NCBI RefSeq assembly: GCF_050596425.1 | Contig: NZ_CP192292.1 | Span: forward strand, 1,860,001 to 1,924,000 | Source of the DNA: G963665925 sp050596425 | GTDB lineage: Bacteria; Bacillota; Clostridia; Peptostreptococcales; Acidaminobacteraceae | DNA length: 64,000 nt | Direction: 5' to 3' | In this document: piece by piece, positions 32,645 through 42,900 of the stretch | Layout: the number at the start of each line of letters is the position of its first letter | Position numbering within the stretch: the stretch's first letter is position 1 | The notes under the pieces: generated by a model | Told to the model about the DNA's origin: nothing | Database searches by the model: none | What the model saw: the letters and a program-made list of their open reading frames with translations, nothing else | Program-made: the position numbers and the translations under genes

Positions 32645-33913
32645 ATGGAAAAGGCAATCGACACCAGAAGTAAGTTTCAAGCTATTATATTTCCAGTTTT
32701 GGATGTTCTTCTTAACGGAGGCAACCTAGCCATTCATATTTATATAAGCTGGTATTTGACCTCAGGAGATTACGGCATATTAAATGCATACTTCTCACTA
32801 CTATTCGTACTCATGATATTCGGAATGGCCATTCAAACATATTTCGCAAAAATTGTCTCACAAACAAACTTCAGCAAAAATACAAAGACAAATTTCATAG
32901 CAAAAATGAATCAAATGACCAACGTGGTCATTATAGGTATAACGAGTATCATGTTTATTATCATAAACCCAATGACGCAGTTGTTAAGGGGTCAGCCACA
33001 TCAGTATCTAATGATGTTAAGCATATTCATTATCCAAGCGAGGGTGAGCTACTACAGAGGATACTTGCAGGGACAGAAGAAATTCTTGAAGCTTAACAGC
33101 AGTTTTTACATTGAAATGGGTGCAAAACTTTTACTTCTCATCCCATTGCTTCATTACTATAGGTCTATTGAATCCATATTGGTAAGTGTCTTAGCAGGCA
33201 TGATGGCCTCACTTATCGTAACAAAGAAAGCGGCAACACTTACAAGTGAGAGTCACAATCAAAATATACAGTTCAAACTGAATATAAAAGAAGCTGCTAA
33301 AAATAAGTCGAGTTTTATACCTCTTATAAAAGGATTTTCAAATGTATTATCCACTCAAGTATTCTTTTACTACTTCACAGCAATAACACTTATACTGGCA
33401 AATTACTACATTGGCGAGAAATCAGGTGTATATGCAGTCAGTGCCAGATACGGACAAATCTTCATTCATATTGGTCTGAGCATCATAACAGTTCTTATTC
33501 CATATACAAGTGAAGTTAAAGATAATCAACAGGCCTTTAAAAAGAAAGTAACAAAGCTCCTAGGACTCTACACACTCATCGGAACCTTCATACTCATAGC
33601 TTATGCAGTGGCAATGCCAGTGGCCCTTAAACTACTATTCAGTCCAGTGTATTACGGAGCAAGAACATTGATCCTGCCCCATGCAGCAGCCTACTTTATG
33701 CTATCAATATCATTCTTTATGGCCTCCATGGAAATGGTCGCAGGGGATAAAGACTATATTAAAACATTGGTTGTCTTTTCATTAATGCTACTCATAGCCT
33801 TGGTGAAATGGAACAACACTTTAGAACAAATTGTCACTATAGAACTTGTCACATACACACTTATGGCACTTGTATTGGTTTTAAGATTTCTAACGAGGAG
33901 GATAAAAAAATGA
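32645..33913 (+). CDS. polysaccharide flippase-like membrane protein
   Basis: 422-aa protein with about 12 membrane segments in the MATE/MOP (Wzx-like) pattern. The opening FPVLDVLLNGGNLAIHIYISWYL and the PLIKGFSNVLSTQVFFYYF middle are typical of oligosaccharide-lipid flippases. Expected to move lipid-linked glycan units across the membrane. The start is ATG 32645 after CAGGAGG. The stop codon overlaps the ATG of the next glycosyltransferase gene (ATGA), so translation is coupled. Substrate not known. Confidence 0.85.
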   Translation: MEKAIDTRSKFQAIIFPVLDVLLNGGNLAIHIYISWYLTSGDYGILNAYFSLLFVLMIFGMAIQTYFAKIVSQTNFSKNTKTNFIAKMNQMTNVVIIGITSIMFIIINPMTQLLRGQPHQYLMMLSIFIIQARVSYYRGYLQGQKKFLKLNSSFYIEMGAKLLLLIPLLHYYRSIESILVSVLAGMMASLIVTKKAATLTSESHNQNIQFKLNIKEAAKNKSSFIPLIKGFSNVLSTQVFFYYFTAITLILANYYIGEKSGVYAVSARYGQIFIHIGLSIITVLIPYTSEVKDNQQAFKKKVTKLLGLYTLIGTFILIAYAVAMPVALKLLFSPVYYGARTLILPHAAAYFMLSISFFMASMEMVAGDKDYIKTLVVFSLMLLIALVKWNNTLEQIVTIELVTYTLMALVLVLRFLTRRIKK

Positions 33914-35043
33914 GAAAAAGCATACTATTCCTATCATGGAGAGATATAAAAGCCCCTAAAAAAGGCGGCGCTGAAGTTTTCACACACGAAATGTTAAGAC
34001 TTGTAGACACAAAAAAATATAAGATTGTACATTTTTCGCCACTCTTTAAAGGGGGACAAAAAGAAGAAGTGATTGATGGCGTTAAATACATTAGAAAAGG
34101 AAATATTGCTTCAGTCATTCTGTGGGCTATGCTTCACTACTTCAAAAATAAAAAAGAATACGATTACGTTGTTGACCAGTGTAATGTTCATAGATTTTTT
34201 ACACCATTTTGGATTCCAAAGTCTAAGAGAATTTTCTTTATTCATCAAATGGCACGAGAGCTTTGGTTAAGAAATTGGATCAAACCATTTAGTCTGATTG
34301 GTTTTCACTCAGAGGATCTCATGACTAAGATTTATAAGAACAACATCACACTTACAGTATCGAACTCAACAAAAAACGATTTAATGGCTCTTGGATTCAA
34401 AGATGAATTTATAAAAATTCTACCAGAAGGCATAAACTTTAAACCTTGGGATCCTGGTCAATTCTTTAAAAAAGACCTAGAGTATACATTCACATACGTT
34501 GGACGCTACGCAAAATACAAAGGCATTGATTCAGCGGTAAAAGCTTTTGGACAGTTCAAGAAAAACTATCCAAATTCTAAGCTTTGGATCGTGGGCAAAG
34601 AGAACAAAAGCTTTAAGGAAAAGGTTCTTGAACCTATATGTGAGACTTACAAGCTGGAACAAGGAAAAGATATTATCTTCCACGGTTTTGTCAGTGAAGA
34701 GAAAAAACTTGAACTCATGAGCAGGTCACACGCAATTATTTATCCGTCAGATAGAGAGGGATGGGGATTAACGGTCACTGAAGCAGCAGCTGTTGGTACA
34801 CCAAGTATTGTATACAATTCAGCCGGTTTAATTGATGCAGTTGATCAAGGTAGAGCAGGATTTTTGTCAAAGCAGAATTCTCCAGAAGGACTTTTGGAAG
34901 CCATGATTGATTCAGTGGAAAATTCAAACCTGTATGAAACGGTCAAGACTGAGGCGTATAGTTATTCCAAGCAGTTTCAGTGGGAAACAACAGCACAAGT
35001 CTTTGAAGTGGAAATGTGGAACATCGAGGAGGTTCTCTCATGA
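33910..35043 (+). CDS. GT4-type glycosyltransferase
   Basis: 377-aa GT-B glycosyltransferase, retaining GT4 type. The N-terminal half has SWRDIKAPKKGGAEVFTHEM (the Gly-Gly-Ala donor/acceptor loop). The C-terminal half has FTYVGRYAKYKGIDSAVKAF, IIFHGFVSEEKKLEL and the E-x7-E-like motif PSDREGWGLTVTEAAAVGTPSI. A cytosolic enzyme adding a sugar to the lipid-linked precursor. The start is ATG 33910 after AGGAGG inside the flippase end (ATGA overlap); the frame also opens at 33808 but without a ribosome site. The next gene overlaps by ATGA too. Confidence 0.92.
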   Translation: MRKSILFLSWRDIKAPKKGGAEVFTHEMLRLVDTKKYKIVHFSPLFKGGQKEEVIDGVKYIRKGNIASVILWAMLHYFKNKKEYDYVVDQCNVHRFFTPFWIPKSKRIFFIHQMARELWLRNWIKPFSLIGFHSEDLMTKIYKNNITLTVSNSTKNDLMALGFKDEFIKILPEGINFKPWDPGQFFKKDLEYTFTYVGRYAKYKGIDSAVKAFGQFKKNYPNSKLWIVGKENKSFKEKVLEPICETYKLEQGKDIIFHGFVSEEKKLELMSRSHAIIYPSDREGWGLTVTEAAAVGTPSIVYNSAGLIDAVDQGRAGFLSKQNSPEGLLEAMIDSVENSNLYETVKTEAYSYSKQFQWETTAQVFEVEMWNIEEVLS

Positions 35044-35948
35044 ATAATAAAGTGTTGATTATTACAACGACTTACAACAGTCAATACAATATATTCGATC
35101 TAATCGACAGTTGCGCCAAACAATCATATAAAAATTTTGAACTGATTATAGCAGATGATGGTTCGACAGACTTCACCAATCATGTCATAGAAGAATATAA
35201 AGAGCGCTTTGAATGGATCACACACCTTAAACTGGAACATGGTGAAAGAGGCATTGCCAGATATAGTGCTATACAGGCAGCCTTGAAAAAAGAATTTAAC
35301 TTTCTATTCATTATAGATTCAGACATGATTCTACAAGACAATTTACTAAAGGATTCAATTGACACACTGCAAGCTTCTAAGAACACAGGGGCACTTGTTA
35401 TTAAGGAGATTCCAGTTTCAAGACATGACAACGTCATGACACGAATTAAACTCTTTGAAAGAAAAGTAATCAATAATGCGAAAAAGGTGGATAAACATTC
35501 CATCGAAGCCGCAAGATTTTGGAGAATTGACGAATATCTAAAAACAGGTGGTATCAATCCAGGTCAGATCTCCTTTGAAGAAACTCAGCCAACCATTCGC
35601 TACATTGAAAGTGGTGGCACAATCAAACGTTTAACAAGTTCAGGTCTCATTCACGACGAAAAGAAAGTCACTCTAAGAAATTTACTCGCTAAGAAAAAAT
35701 ATCATTTTAAGATGATGCCTAAGACCCTATCAAGCGAAGAAAAGGGATTCATGAAAGCCCTTACTAGATGGTATCTGTTCAGACCGGTTATGTACCAGCC
35801 AAACAACTTATGGCTCTATATTAAGCATCCACTTATGACACTTGGTATGCTCAGCATGTATTTCCTATTAACACTTATAGGTGTTTCCCAAATCGTAAAT
35901 GCTTATCTGGCAACCGGTTTTAGACAAGCACAATCAAAGAGCAGTTAA
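35040..35948 (+). CDS. GT2-type glycosyltransferase
   Basis: 302-aa GT-A family glycosyltransferase. The opening VLIITTTYNSQYNIFDLI and IIADDGSTDFTNHV carry the nucleotide-binding Asp pair; the metal-binding DxD is FIIDSDMIL. The C-terminal 45 residues contain a hydrophobic segment (MTLGMLSMYFLLTLIGVSQI) that would dock the enzyme at the membrane. The start is ATG 35040 (GAGGAGG ahead), overlapping the previous stop by ATGA. It belongs to the same operon as the flippase and GT4 genes. Donor and acceptor are unknown. Confidence 0.9.
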   Translation: MNNKVLIITTTYNSQYNIFDLIDSCAKQSYKNFELIIADDGSTDFTNHVIEEYKERFEWITHLKLEHGERGIARYSAIQAALKKEFNFLFIIDSDMILQDNLLKDSIDTLQASKNTGALVIKEIPVSRHDNVMTRIKLFERKVINNAKKVDKHSIEAARFWRIDEYLKTGGINPGQISFEETQPTIRYIESGGTIKRLTSSGLIHDEKKVTLRNLLAKKKYHFKMMPKTLSSEEKGFMKALTRWYLFRPVMYQPNNLWLYIKHPLMTLGMLSMYFLLTLIGVSQIVNAYLATGFRQAQSKSS

Positions 35949-35982
35949 GAGATAACTTAATTTATTGAAAAGGAGTGATCTT

Positions 35983-36918
35983 ATGTATCCTATGCATTTA
36001 GAAGGCAGTTTTAAAGAAAAAATTTGGGGTGGCGATGATCTTAAATATTTCAATAAGAGTGTTAATAACATAAAACTCGGAGAGATTTGGGAACTGGCGT
36101 GTCATCCAAATGGATCAAGCACCATAACCAATGGGGAATTTGAAGGTCAATCAATTTGCAACTTATTAAGTGCTGACAGCTTAAATCTTCTAGGTCAAAT
36201 ATATGAGACATTCCCAATCATGGTTAAGTTCTTAGATGCCCGATCAGACTTATCACTACAAGTTCATCCAAATGACGACTACGCAGTTAAAAAGTATAAA
36301 AGCCTGGGAAAAACAGAAGTTTGGTACATTCTTTCAGCTGAACCAGACGCCGAAATCATATTAGGAACAAATGCTTGTTCCATTGAAGAGACAATGACCT
36401 CTATTGAAAATCAAGAATTGGATAAGTGCCTGAACCATATAAAGGTACATGCAGGAGAGTTTTATACAGTGCCAGCAGGCACCATCCATGGCATTGGCAG
36501 CGGTGTAGTTCTCCTTGAAATTCAGCAGAGTAGTGACATCACATTCCGCTTGCACGATTATGGACGCGGAAGAGAGCTCCATTTAGAAGAAGCAAAAGAT
36601 GTTATTGAGCTTGATACAGATTATGGGAAATGTAGAGGCTTTACTGAAAAAATAGGAACAACTGAAGTGACTGAGTACATTCAAACGAAATACTTTGAAG
36701 TTAGCAAATACAAAATTAGAGAGGCACATCAATTCACAACAGATAATAGATTCCAACTTATAAGCTGTATTGGCGGCAAAGGTTACTTAACCTACAAGGG
36801 TCAAATATTCGATATTAAAACAGGGGACCAGTTCTTGATTCCAGCCAACATGGATGAATTTGAACTTCGTGGAATGATTGATGTGATCATTACAAAACCT
36901 GGTGAACGAAAAAACTGA
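35983..36918 (+). CDS. manA: mannose-6-phosphate isomerase, type I
   Basis: 311-aa cupin-fold zinc isomerase linking fructose-6-phosphate and mannose-6-phosphate. Visible motifs are KIWGGDDLKYF, the zinc-binding VKFLDARSDLSLQVHPNDDYA, KTEVWYILSAEPDAEIILGT, and YTVPAGTIHGIGSGVVLLEIQQSSDITFRLHDYGR shown here in parts. The start is ATG 35983 after AGGAG. Together with manC it forms the GDP-mannose supply for this locus; a phosphomannomutase is not seen here. The stop codon is 9 bases before the next gene. Confidence 0.92.
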   Translation: MYPMHLEGSFKEKIWGGDDLKYFNKSVNNIKLGEIWELACHPNGSSTITNGEFEGQSICNLLSADSLNLLGQIYETFPIMVKFLDARSDLSLQVHPNDDYAVKKYKSLGKTEVWYILSAEPDAEIILGTNACSIEETMTSIENQELDKCLNHIKVHAGEFYTVPAGTIHGIGSGVVLLEIQQSSDITFRLHDYGRGRELHLEEAKDVIELDTDYGKCRGFTEKIGTTEVTEYIQTKYFEVSKYKIREAHQFTTDNRFQLISCIGGKGYLTYKGQIFDIKTGDQFLIPANMDEFELRGMIDVIITKPGERKN

Positions 36919-36927
36919 GGTGACGAA

Positions 36928-38016
36928 ATGAAACAAAAACATATATCCGTATTCAGTGATACAAATATAGATTATAACCGCTTACTCCCACTATACAAAG
37001 TTCAGCCCTTTGATGGTCTAAATCCAAAGACCAACTTGGTTATTGTTGACATAGAGGACTTTGAAAATTCAAAAATTCAGCTGGACCTGGTTCGGGACGT
37101 ACAATCTACAACACCGATTCTTTGGGTGATTGATCCCATAAATGCAGTGGATGCTATGCATGTGCTAGAAAATATGCTAACACTAGGACGGATTGAAGTC
37201 CAGTACAGAAACAGGGACGATTTCCAGGGCATTCTTCAATCGGTAGCCATACTATTAAATCCTGACCTACCAACAAAAAGAGTTTCAATGGACTTATTTA
37301 TTCCTGTATTCAACGAAGCCCATAGAATGCATCATATTGGAGCCTTTGTAAAGAAACTTCAGGCCCTCAATGAAATGGGATACCCATATATAACAATCTA
37401 TTTTATTGACGACGGCAGCAGCGATGATTCAGATGCCTTCTTGAATCAGATGATCAACAGGTACTTAGAAGAGTCAGACGTTGTGGAATTTAAGGCAGCT
37501 TTTAGACTGCTTCCTCTCAAGCAGAATACTAGAAAAGCAGGCACATATATGGAAGCCTTTAGGGTTTCAACATCAGATATTATTATTTTCGCAGATGCAG
37601 ACGATGCCTTTAGGCTCAATGACATCAGCCGTATGATCAATATAATCAACCAGGGATTTTATGACATGGTTATTGGTACAAAAGACAAAACAGCAGAAGA
37701 TAGACCATTTATCAGGGATGTCATCAGTACCATTAAAAGATGGATGACAAAACCCTTATTACCAAAAGGCGTAACAGATTCCCAAACAGGTCTTAAAATG
37801 TTCCGCGGTGCAGTTGTAAAACCAGTTCTGACACAACTCAACGAAAAATATGGCCTTGCAATAGACTTAAAAATAATTCACGTGGCAAAGAAAATGAATT
37901 TAAGAGTCCTTGAGGTGCCTGTTTATTTTAAAGACAGAGATGGATCGCACATTGATGTGGCCAAGGATTCCATAGTCTTTATTAAAAATATGGTAAAAAT
38001 TTCTTTAGGTATGTAG
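36928..38016 (+). CDS. GT2 glycosyltransferase with receiver-like N-terminus
   Basis: 362 aa. The C-terminal part (about 118-362) is a GT2 enzyme of dolichol-phosphate-mannose-synthase type: MDLFIPVFNEAHRM, TIYFIDDGSSDDSDAFL, KQNTRKAGTYMEAFR, IIIFADADDAFRLNDI (DxD region) and the late VTDSQTGLKMFRG. The N-terminal 110 residues alternate strands and helices like a degenerate receiver domain (LVIVDIEDFE where the phospho-Asp strand would be, PILWVIDP, then IEVQYRNRDDFQ). That reading is inference. The protein would probably load a lipid carrier with mannose. It is followed at 12 bases by an HPt gene, which strengthens the signalling link. Confidence 0.82.
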   Translation: MKQKHISVFSDTNIDYNRLLPLYKVQPFDGLNPKTNLVIVDIEDFENSKIQLDLVRDVQSTTPILWVIDPINAVDAMHVLENMLTLGRIEVQYRNRDDFQGILQSVAILLNPDLPTKRVSMDLFIPVFNEAHRMHHIGAFVKKLQALNEMGYPYITIYFIDDGSSDDSDAFLNQMINRYLEESDVVEFKAAFRLLPLKQNTRKAGTYMEAFRVSTSDIIIFADADDAFRLNDISRMINIINQGFYDMVIGTKDKTAEDRPFIRDVISTIKRWMTKPLLPKGVTDSQTGLKMFRGAVVKPVLTQLNEKYGLAIDLKIIHVAKKMNLRVLEVPVYFKDRDGSHIDVAKDSIVFIKNMVKISLGM

Positions 38017-38028
38017 GAGGCGACAAAA

Positions 38029-38325
38029 ATGTTGGTATATATAGATAGAGACTTCCAGACAATTGTACCGAATTACTTTGAAAATGTACGAAATCAGTTA
38101 TATCAGATTAAAGTCCTTTTAAAGAGGCATCAATATAAAGAGATCGAAAGGTTGGCAATGCAACTACGTGACAGTGGACACAATTACGGCTTTATCAGGG
38201 TGGGTGACTTGGGAAGAGACCTCATATACTTTTGTGGTTTAGAGTCAGACTATAAAATACAAGAAGCCCTTGAAGCCATTGAAAGATATATAGCAAGTTG
38301 CGAAATTAAGTATATAGAGATTTAG
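38029..38325 (+). CDS. HPt (histidine phosphotransfer) domain protein
   Basis: 98-aa single-domain protein with an HPt-like helical bundle. The core reads MQLRDSGHNYGFIRVGDLGRDL, where His51 is the likely phospho-acceptor, in the context H-x-x-Y-G-F that recurs in HPt proteins. It would shuttle phosphate among the receivers and kinases encoded around it. The start is ATG 38029 after GGAGG. It is placed between a glycosyltransferase and a receiver protein, in one apparent transcript. Confidence 0.75.
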   Translation: MLVYIDRDFQTIVPNYFENVRNQLYQIKVLLKRHQYKEIERLAMQLRDSGHNYGFIRVGDLGRDLIYFCGLESDYKIQEALEAIERYIASCEIKYIEI

Positions 38326-38337
38326 GGAGTGGTCAGT

Positions 38338-38937
38338 ATGAAGAGAATCCTATTTGTAGACGATGATCAAATGGTCTTAAGGTTGATTGAGAGAAAGATG
38401 AAAGGCACAGATATTAAGTGTCACTTTGCCAACTCTGGGGAAGAAGCTCTTAAATGGATGAAGCAGTTTCATATAGATGTTATGGTCACTGACGTCATGA
38501 TGCCAGATATGAACGGACTAGAGCTTTCTTCTAAGGCGAAAGATATAAGCCCACATACCATGCGGATTATTCTCAGTGGCAATGCCCATGTTTCATCGAT
38601 TATCGATGCGATCAATGAAGGTCATGTGTATAAGTATATTATCAAGCCATGGAAAATAGACAAGGAAGCCATTGACATGCTTCAAGAAGCTGTTGAGATT
38701 TCAAAACGATGGTTTGAAGAGGATGAGTCAACGGGTGAGTTGCACTTTGTTCAAACATCAACGTTAAAAAAAGTATCCTCTTTAGAGAGATGGATACTGA
38801 CAGATGATGATTTAGCCATAGTGGAACAGTCGGATGAAGCCCCCTTACCCCTTAACTGGAGAGATTTTAAGTATGAACTGGTTAACAGCAGTGTGGGTAT
38901 GATGCGACTATATGACTTGGCTCAGGATAGGTCGTGA
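38338..38937 (+). CDS. response regulator with a short unknown C-terminal part
   Basis: 199-aa protein. The receiver domain (1-125) has VDDDQ at 7-11, phospho-acceptor Asp52 (MVTDVMMPDMNG) and YIIKPW with the conserved Lys; helix 5 is RpfG-like (AIDMLQEAVEISKRWFEED). The last 75 residues have no family I know and include the tryptophans of LERWILTDDD and LPLNWRDFKYEL. I chose ATG 38338 after GGGAGTGG; the frame opens at 38329. It carries no DNA-binding domain, so output is likely by protein contact. Confidence 0.85.
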   Translation: MKRILFVDDDQMVLRLIERKMKGTDIKCHFANSGEEALKWMKQFHIDVMVTDVMMPDMNGLELSSKAKDISPHTMRIILSGNAHVSSIIDAINEGHVYKYIIKPWKIDKEAIDMLQEAVEISKRWFEEDESTGELHFVQTSTLKKVSSLERWILTDDDLAIVEQSDEAPLPLNWRDFKYELVNSSVGMMRLYDLAQDRS

Positions 38938-38941
38938 AACT

Positions 38942-39955
38942 ATGAAGTCAAAGGTATTTTTACTGGTTATATTATGGGTTTCAATAACCATAGTGGTTAT
39001 GTTTGCATTCCATTATCCCCTTATTAATCGGTCTGAATTTCAAGGTGCCGTGAGTCGAACAAGTTCAGAAAACAAGAGCACAATTAATGATTTAACCCAT
39101 GAAGTTGATCGTTTCAAATTAAGTATTGAGGCCTTTGCCTTTACCCTGGATGCGGGGAAAAATTGGCTCGATGAAGCGTCGGCATTTCTTAAAAGCAATG
39201 AAAGTGTACTAGAGGTTCATCGGTTTGATGAAAACAGGGTGAGGGCTTCATCGTTAGGGCGGTCAAACAGACAAATCACCCTTGAAATGGAAAACCTTGA
39301 AGGGATGTTTTTTTATCAGACCATGATTTTAGAACAGTATGACACTGAAAGATATTTGGTCTACTATAAAGGGGAAAAAAGCTACTTGCTTTTTCTTGTT
39401 GATTTTAACAAGCTCTTGTCGCCTTATATAAGTGCTTCCCGTGACTTCATAGGTGTCTATGACCAGCATATTGTCCCGCTCACTGAAAGAGGAGAGGGTT
39501 TGAACGCCAGAACTTATTTTGATGATGCGGCAAGTCGACGTGACAACACAGGGTATTTCGAAGAAACCTTTTATTCCATCGAAAGCTTTGATGTGGAAAA
39601 TATCACATTGAGTGTTCTCACAGTGGTTCTGGATCAGAGTTTCAAGCAGGCTATGAGATTATACTTTATTAGGATGATCATAATTTCTATTGTTCTTTTT
39701 GCAATTGGTTTTCTCCTTGCATGGAGAATTGTTAAAGTTTTCCGACATGCCTTACTGACAGAAAGCATGAGTCAACTTGGCGAAGTGAAGAATATTAAGA
39801 GAAATATCACAAAAGCCATTCGACATATGGATATGGCTTCCAAAAGTTTTGATGATATAAATTTACTAAAAGAAGAGTTGGAACTCTTATATGAAGACCT
39901 AGATGAAGGTGTTGAGCAGAATGAAAAAGCAGGCACACAAAAAAATCATAAATAG
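38942..39955 (+). CDS. two-TM sensor-like membrane protein without a kinase domain
   Basis: 337-aa protein with a membrane segment at about 5-25, an extracytoplasmic domain of about 210 residues, a second membrane segment at about 240-262 and a cytoplasmic tail of about 75 residues ending in a coiled coil (LKEELELLYEDLDEGVEQ). The topology is that of histidine-kinase or chemoreceptor input modules (CHASE4/dCache-like, by size), but no HAMP signature, kinase or other output domain is present. I chose ATG 38942; the ribosome site (ATAGGT) is weak, and coupling to the previous gene (stop at 38937) may help. The end overlaps the large membrane protein gene. Confidence 0.72.
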   Translation: MKSKVFLLVILWVSITIVVMFAFHYPLINRSEFQGAVSRTSSENKSTINDLTHEVDRFKLSIEAFAFTLDAGKNWLDEASAFLKSNESVLEVHRFDENRVRASSLGRSNRQITLEMENLEGMFFYQTMILEQYDTERYLVYYKGEKSYLLFLVDFNKLLSPYISASRDFIGVYDQHIVPLTERGEGLNARTYFDDAASRRDNTGYFEETFYSIESFDVENITLSVLTVVLDQSFKQAMRLYFIRMIIISIVLFAIGFLLAWRIVKVFRHALLTESMSQLGEVKNIKRNITKAIRHMDMASKSFDDINLLKEELELLYEDLDEGVEQNEKAGTQKNHK

Positions 39956-42900
39956 ATTCTCTCAGATGTTTTACATATACAGATATGATTTTTTTGCCTT
40001 GTCCATGATGACCTTGATTATACTCTATTATGTCTCAGTCCTTTTCCAACCAGGGCATGTTGTGTTCTCCGATATTGATTTTCCCTTTTACTCAAGGGAT
40101 TATATGGACGAAATATACGGGCTTTGGAATACAAGATGGAACACTGTTTCCATGCTCAATATTCCAAGACTCTTTTTTATCCTGCCCCTCTATCTCTTGT
40201 CAGGGCTCTTTGAATGGAATGGCCACTTATTTCTAAAGGGCTTTATACTAGAATTGATTCTGGTTTCTGGAGCTTCCATGTATTTGCTTTCTAAAAGGCT
40301 GGTTAGTGTTTACACCGGTATGTCCTTTAATCTTTGGAAGATCAATGCCCTTATTTTTGGAAGCGTCCTCTATGCCCTCAACCCCTGGGTGATTTATAGG
40401 ATACAGCATATCTATTTGTTGACAGGGTACAGTCTTTTTCCCCTTGTCATTCTTTATTTTTTCAAGGTCTTCGACCACAAGTTTCAAAGACAGGTTATTC
40501 CCAACTACAATCCATATTCTAAAAAAATATATAGGAGCAATATAAAAGATATTTTCATATTGGCTTACCTAATCACACTAAGTTCTGCAGCCATCCATTA
40601 TTTTTTCTATTCGATTTTGGTTCTTGGCATACTATTCTTACTCTTATGTTTTAAGTACTTCTTTGGCTATATAAGAAGGGGTAAAACCATAGTCAAAAAT
40701 ATTTTTAAAGCCATATTAAAAAAATTGACCCTTCTGGCCATGATGACAGGAGGATTGTCTTTCTACTGGCTCAGTATTTATGTGGGTGGCGTTGTTCTTG
40801 ATGTGGGAGCTTCACAACACAATATTAATGTCATTGATACATATACCATGTTTTCAAGACATGCTTCTATTGATCAAGTGCTTCTCATGATGGGATACTG
40901 GTGGCCTATGGTCGACTTGAGTCAGCTCTCCAGTTTGTTCTATATTGGAGGAACAGTCCTGCTCCTTATAATACTTGTGGGTGTCATAATGAATGCCTAC
41001 AAGCACCACATTATTCTCTTCTTAACACTCCTTGCAGGGATCATGATTCTCATTTCTACGGGGGTCTATTACCCATCAGCATCTGGTCTTTTTCTCAGAC
41101 TGGCGGGACTGCCTGTCTTTGGAAATATTTTTAGAGATCCCAACAAGATGATAGCCATTACAGCCATTGCCTATAGTGTTCTTCTTGTTTTTGGGCTTGA
41201 GTCCATTTATTCATGGACTCAGAAATACAAGTATAAGTCAGCGTTCAACGGCATGATTTTTCTCATGCTCCTTTTGTCATGCTATGCCTACCTCTTCCCA
41301 GTGCGGGACATATATTTTGAACGCTTTTTTCAACCTATAGAAGAACCAAAAGCCTTTTCAGAACTAAGACACCACTACGAGGAAAATCCGACAGTTGGCG
41401 AGGGGCAAGAAGCACCATATGCCTTATATGTGCCCGTTGCAGAGCAAATGTTGCGCCCTATCACTCATATTTCAACCCCGAAGTGGAATGTTCCTCTGGG
41501 ATATGAGGATTCAAAAGCCACAGGTGATATTCATATTTATAACGCCCCAATTAGAACAGTTTTTCACCATGAGGGCAATGATCCTTCCATTAAATATATG
41601 TATGACTTGATTCAGTTCATACTTGATCAGGGGCGGAGTATGGAACTTGAAAAGGTGGTTAAGGCTTTCGGTGTCAATCAGCTTATATACCATAATGAAT
41701 ATATTGACCAAGAAAATAGGCAAGATTTCAATGAAGAGGTGCTTGGTCTTCAAGAGAATCTTGAAAAAACATATGAAAATGGCATATTCAAAGTATTTGA
41801 TGTGGACGCCAGCAAGGAGATAGACCAGTTTTCACAAAGACGCTTTATAACGCCGTATGGTCTTCTCAAGTTGCATTCTTTGAGTCAGTTTGAAGATTAT
41901 GACCCCCTAGACCTACCGCTCATTTTTACAAGCAAAGAAGAAGTGTTTAACACGGACAGCATTGGTCAAGATGATATTATTGAAGTTAAAAACATGGATG
42001 ATTTAGTTCTATCCAGCATGCCTAAAAAGTATAAACTCTATCCCTTTAATTTTGTTGATGAAGTCAATCCTTTTATAAAATGGTCAAAGACCTATACAAC
42101 CTTTCCAGACTGGGCTTGGTTTCAATCAAAAATGGATGTGATTCATCCACGCTTTGAATGGGATCACAATAAGGGGATCGTTTTAACATTTGCATCTGAA
42201 GCCTTTAATGTGAAGCCACATGAGAAGCAGAATCTCGATGGAGAGATTGTGTATGACTTTGACAGTCTGCTCAGGGCAGATCAGTTTTTCGTGGCAGACA
42301 ACCCAGACCTATTTGATGTGGTTTCAAACCCTTACAACGCCAGCGAGAACGTTGGTGTCCTCCATGGTGTGATTCAAAGGGGAGATCCCAGCTTTATATG
42401 GCAGGTGGCGAAATCCCCTGTTCTGACAGCTGAGGAGAAAATGCCATATCAGTTTAAAATAATGGTATCTGGCCGTGGTGCCAATCAACTCCATATGAAG
42501 GTTCGATTTTATGATAGAAACAAAAGAGAAATTGGCATCCAATATATTGTAGGACCAGACCAACTTGTGAATTTTGATACGATTGAGTTTACAGGCGAGG
42601 TTGTTTCACCAAAAGACACAGCCTTTTATAGGATTGACTTATTAACCTATCAACGCCCTGAAGAAAAAATATATTGGTGGATTCATGACGTTGAAATTCG
42701 GAAATTTCCTAAGTACACCAAGCCCAATGAAATCCTTATGACAAAGGTATTAGAGCCAGGGTCTTACCGTGTTTTTGTCAAAAGTTTTGATTCACTTGGC
42801 GGAGGGCGTTACAGCCTCAATATAAAAGGACATGATCATGAGATCTTTACCAACTCCACCCAGCTCAGTGGTTTTAAGTGGCATGACCTGGGCGATTTTC

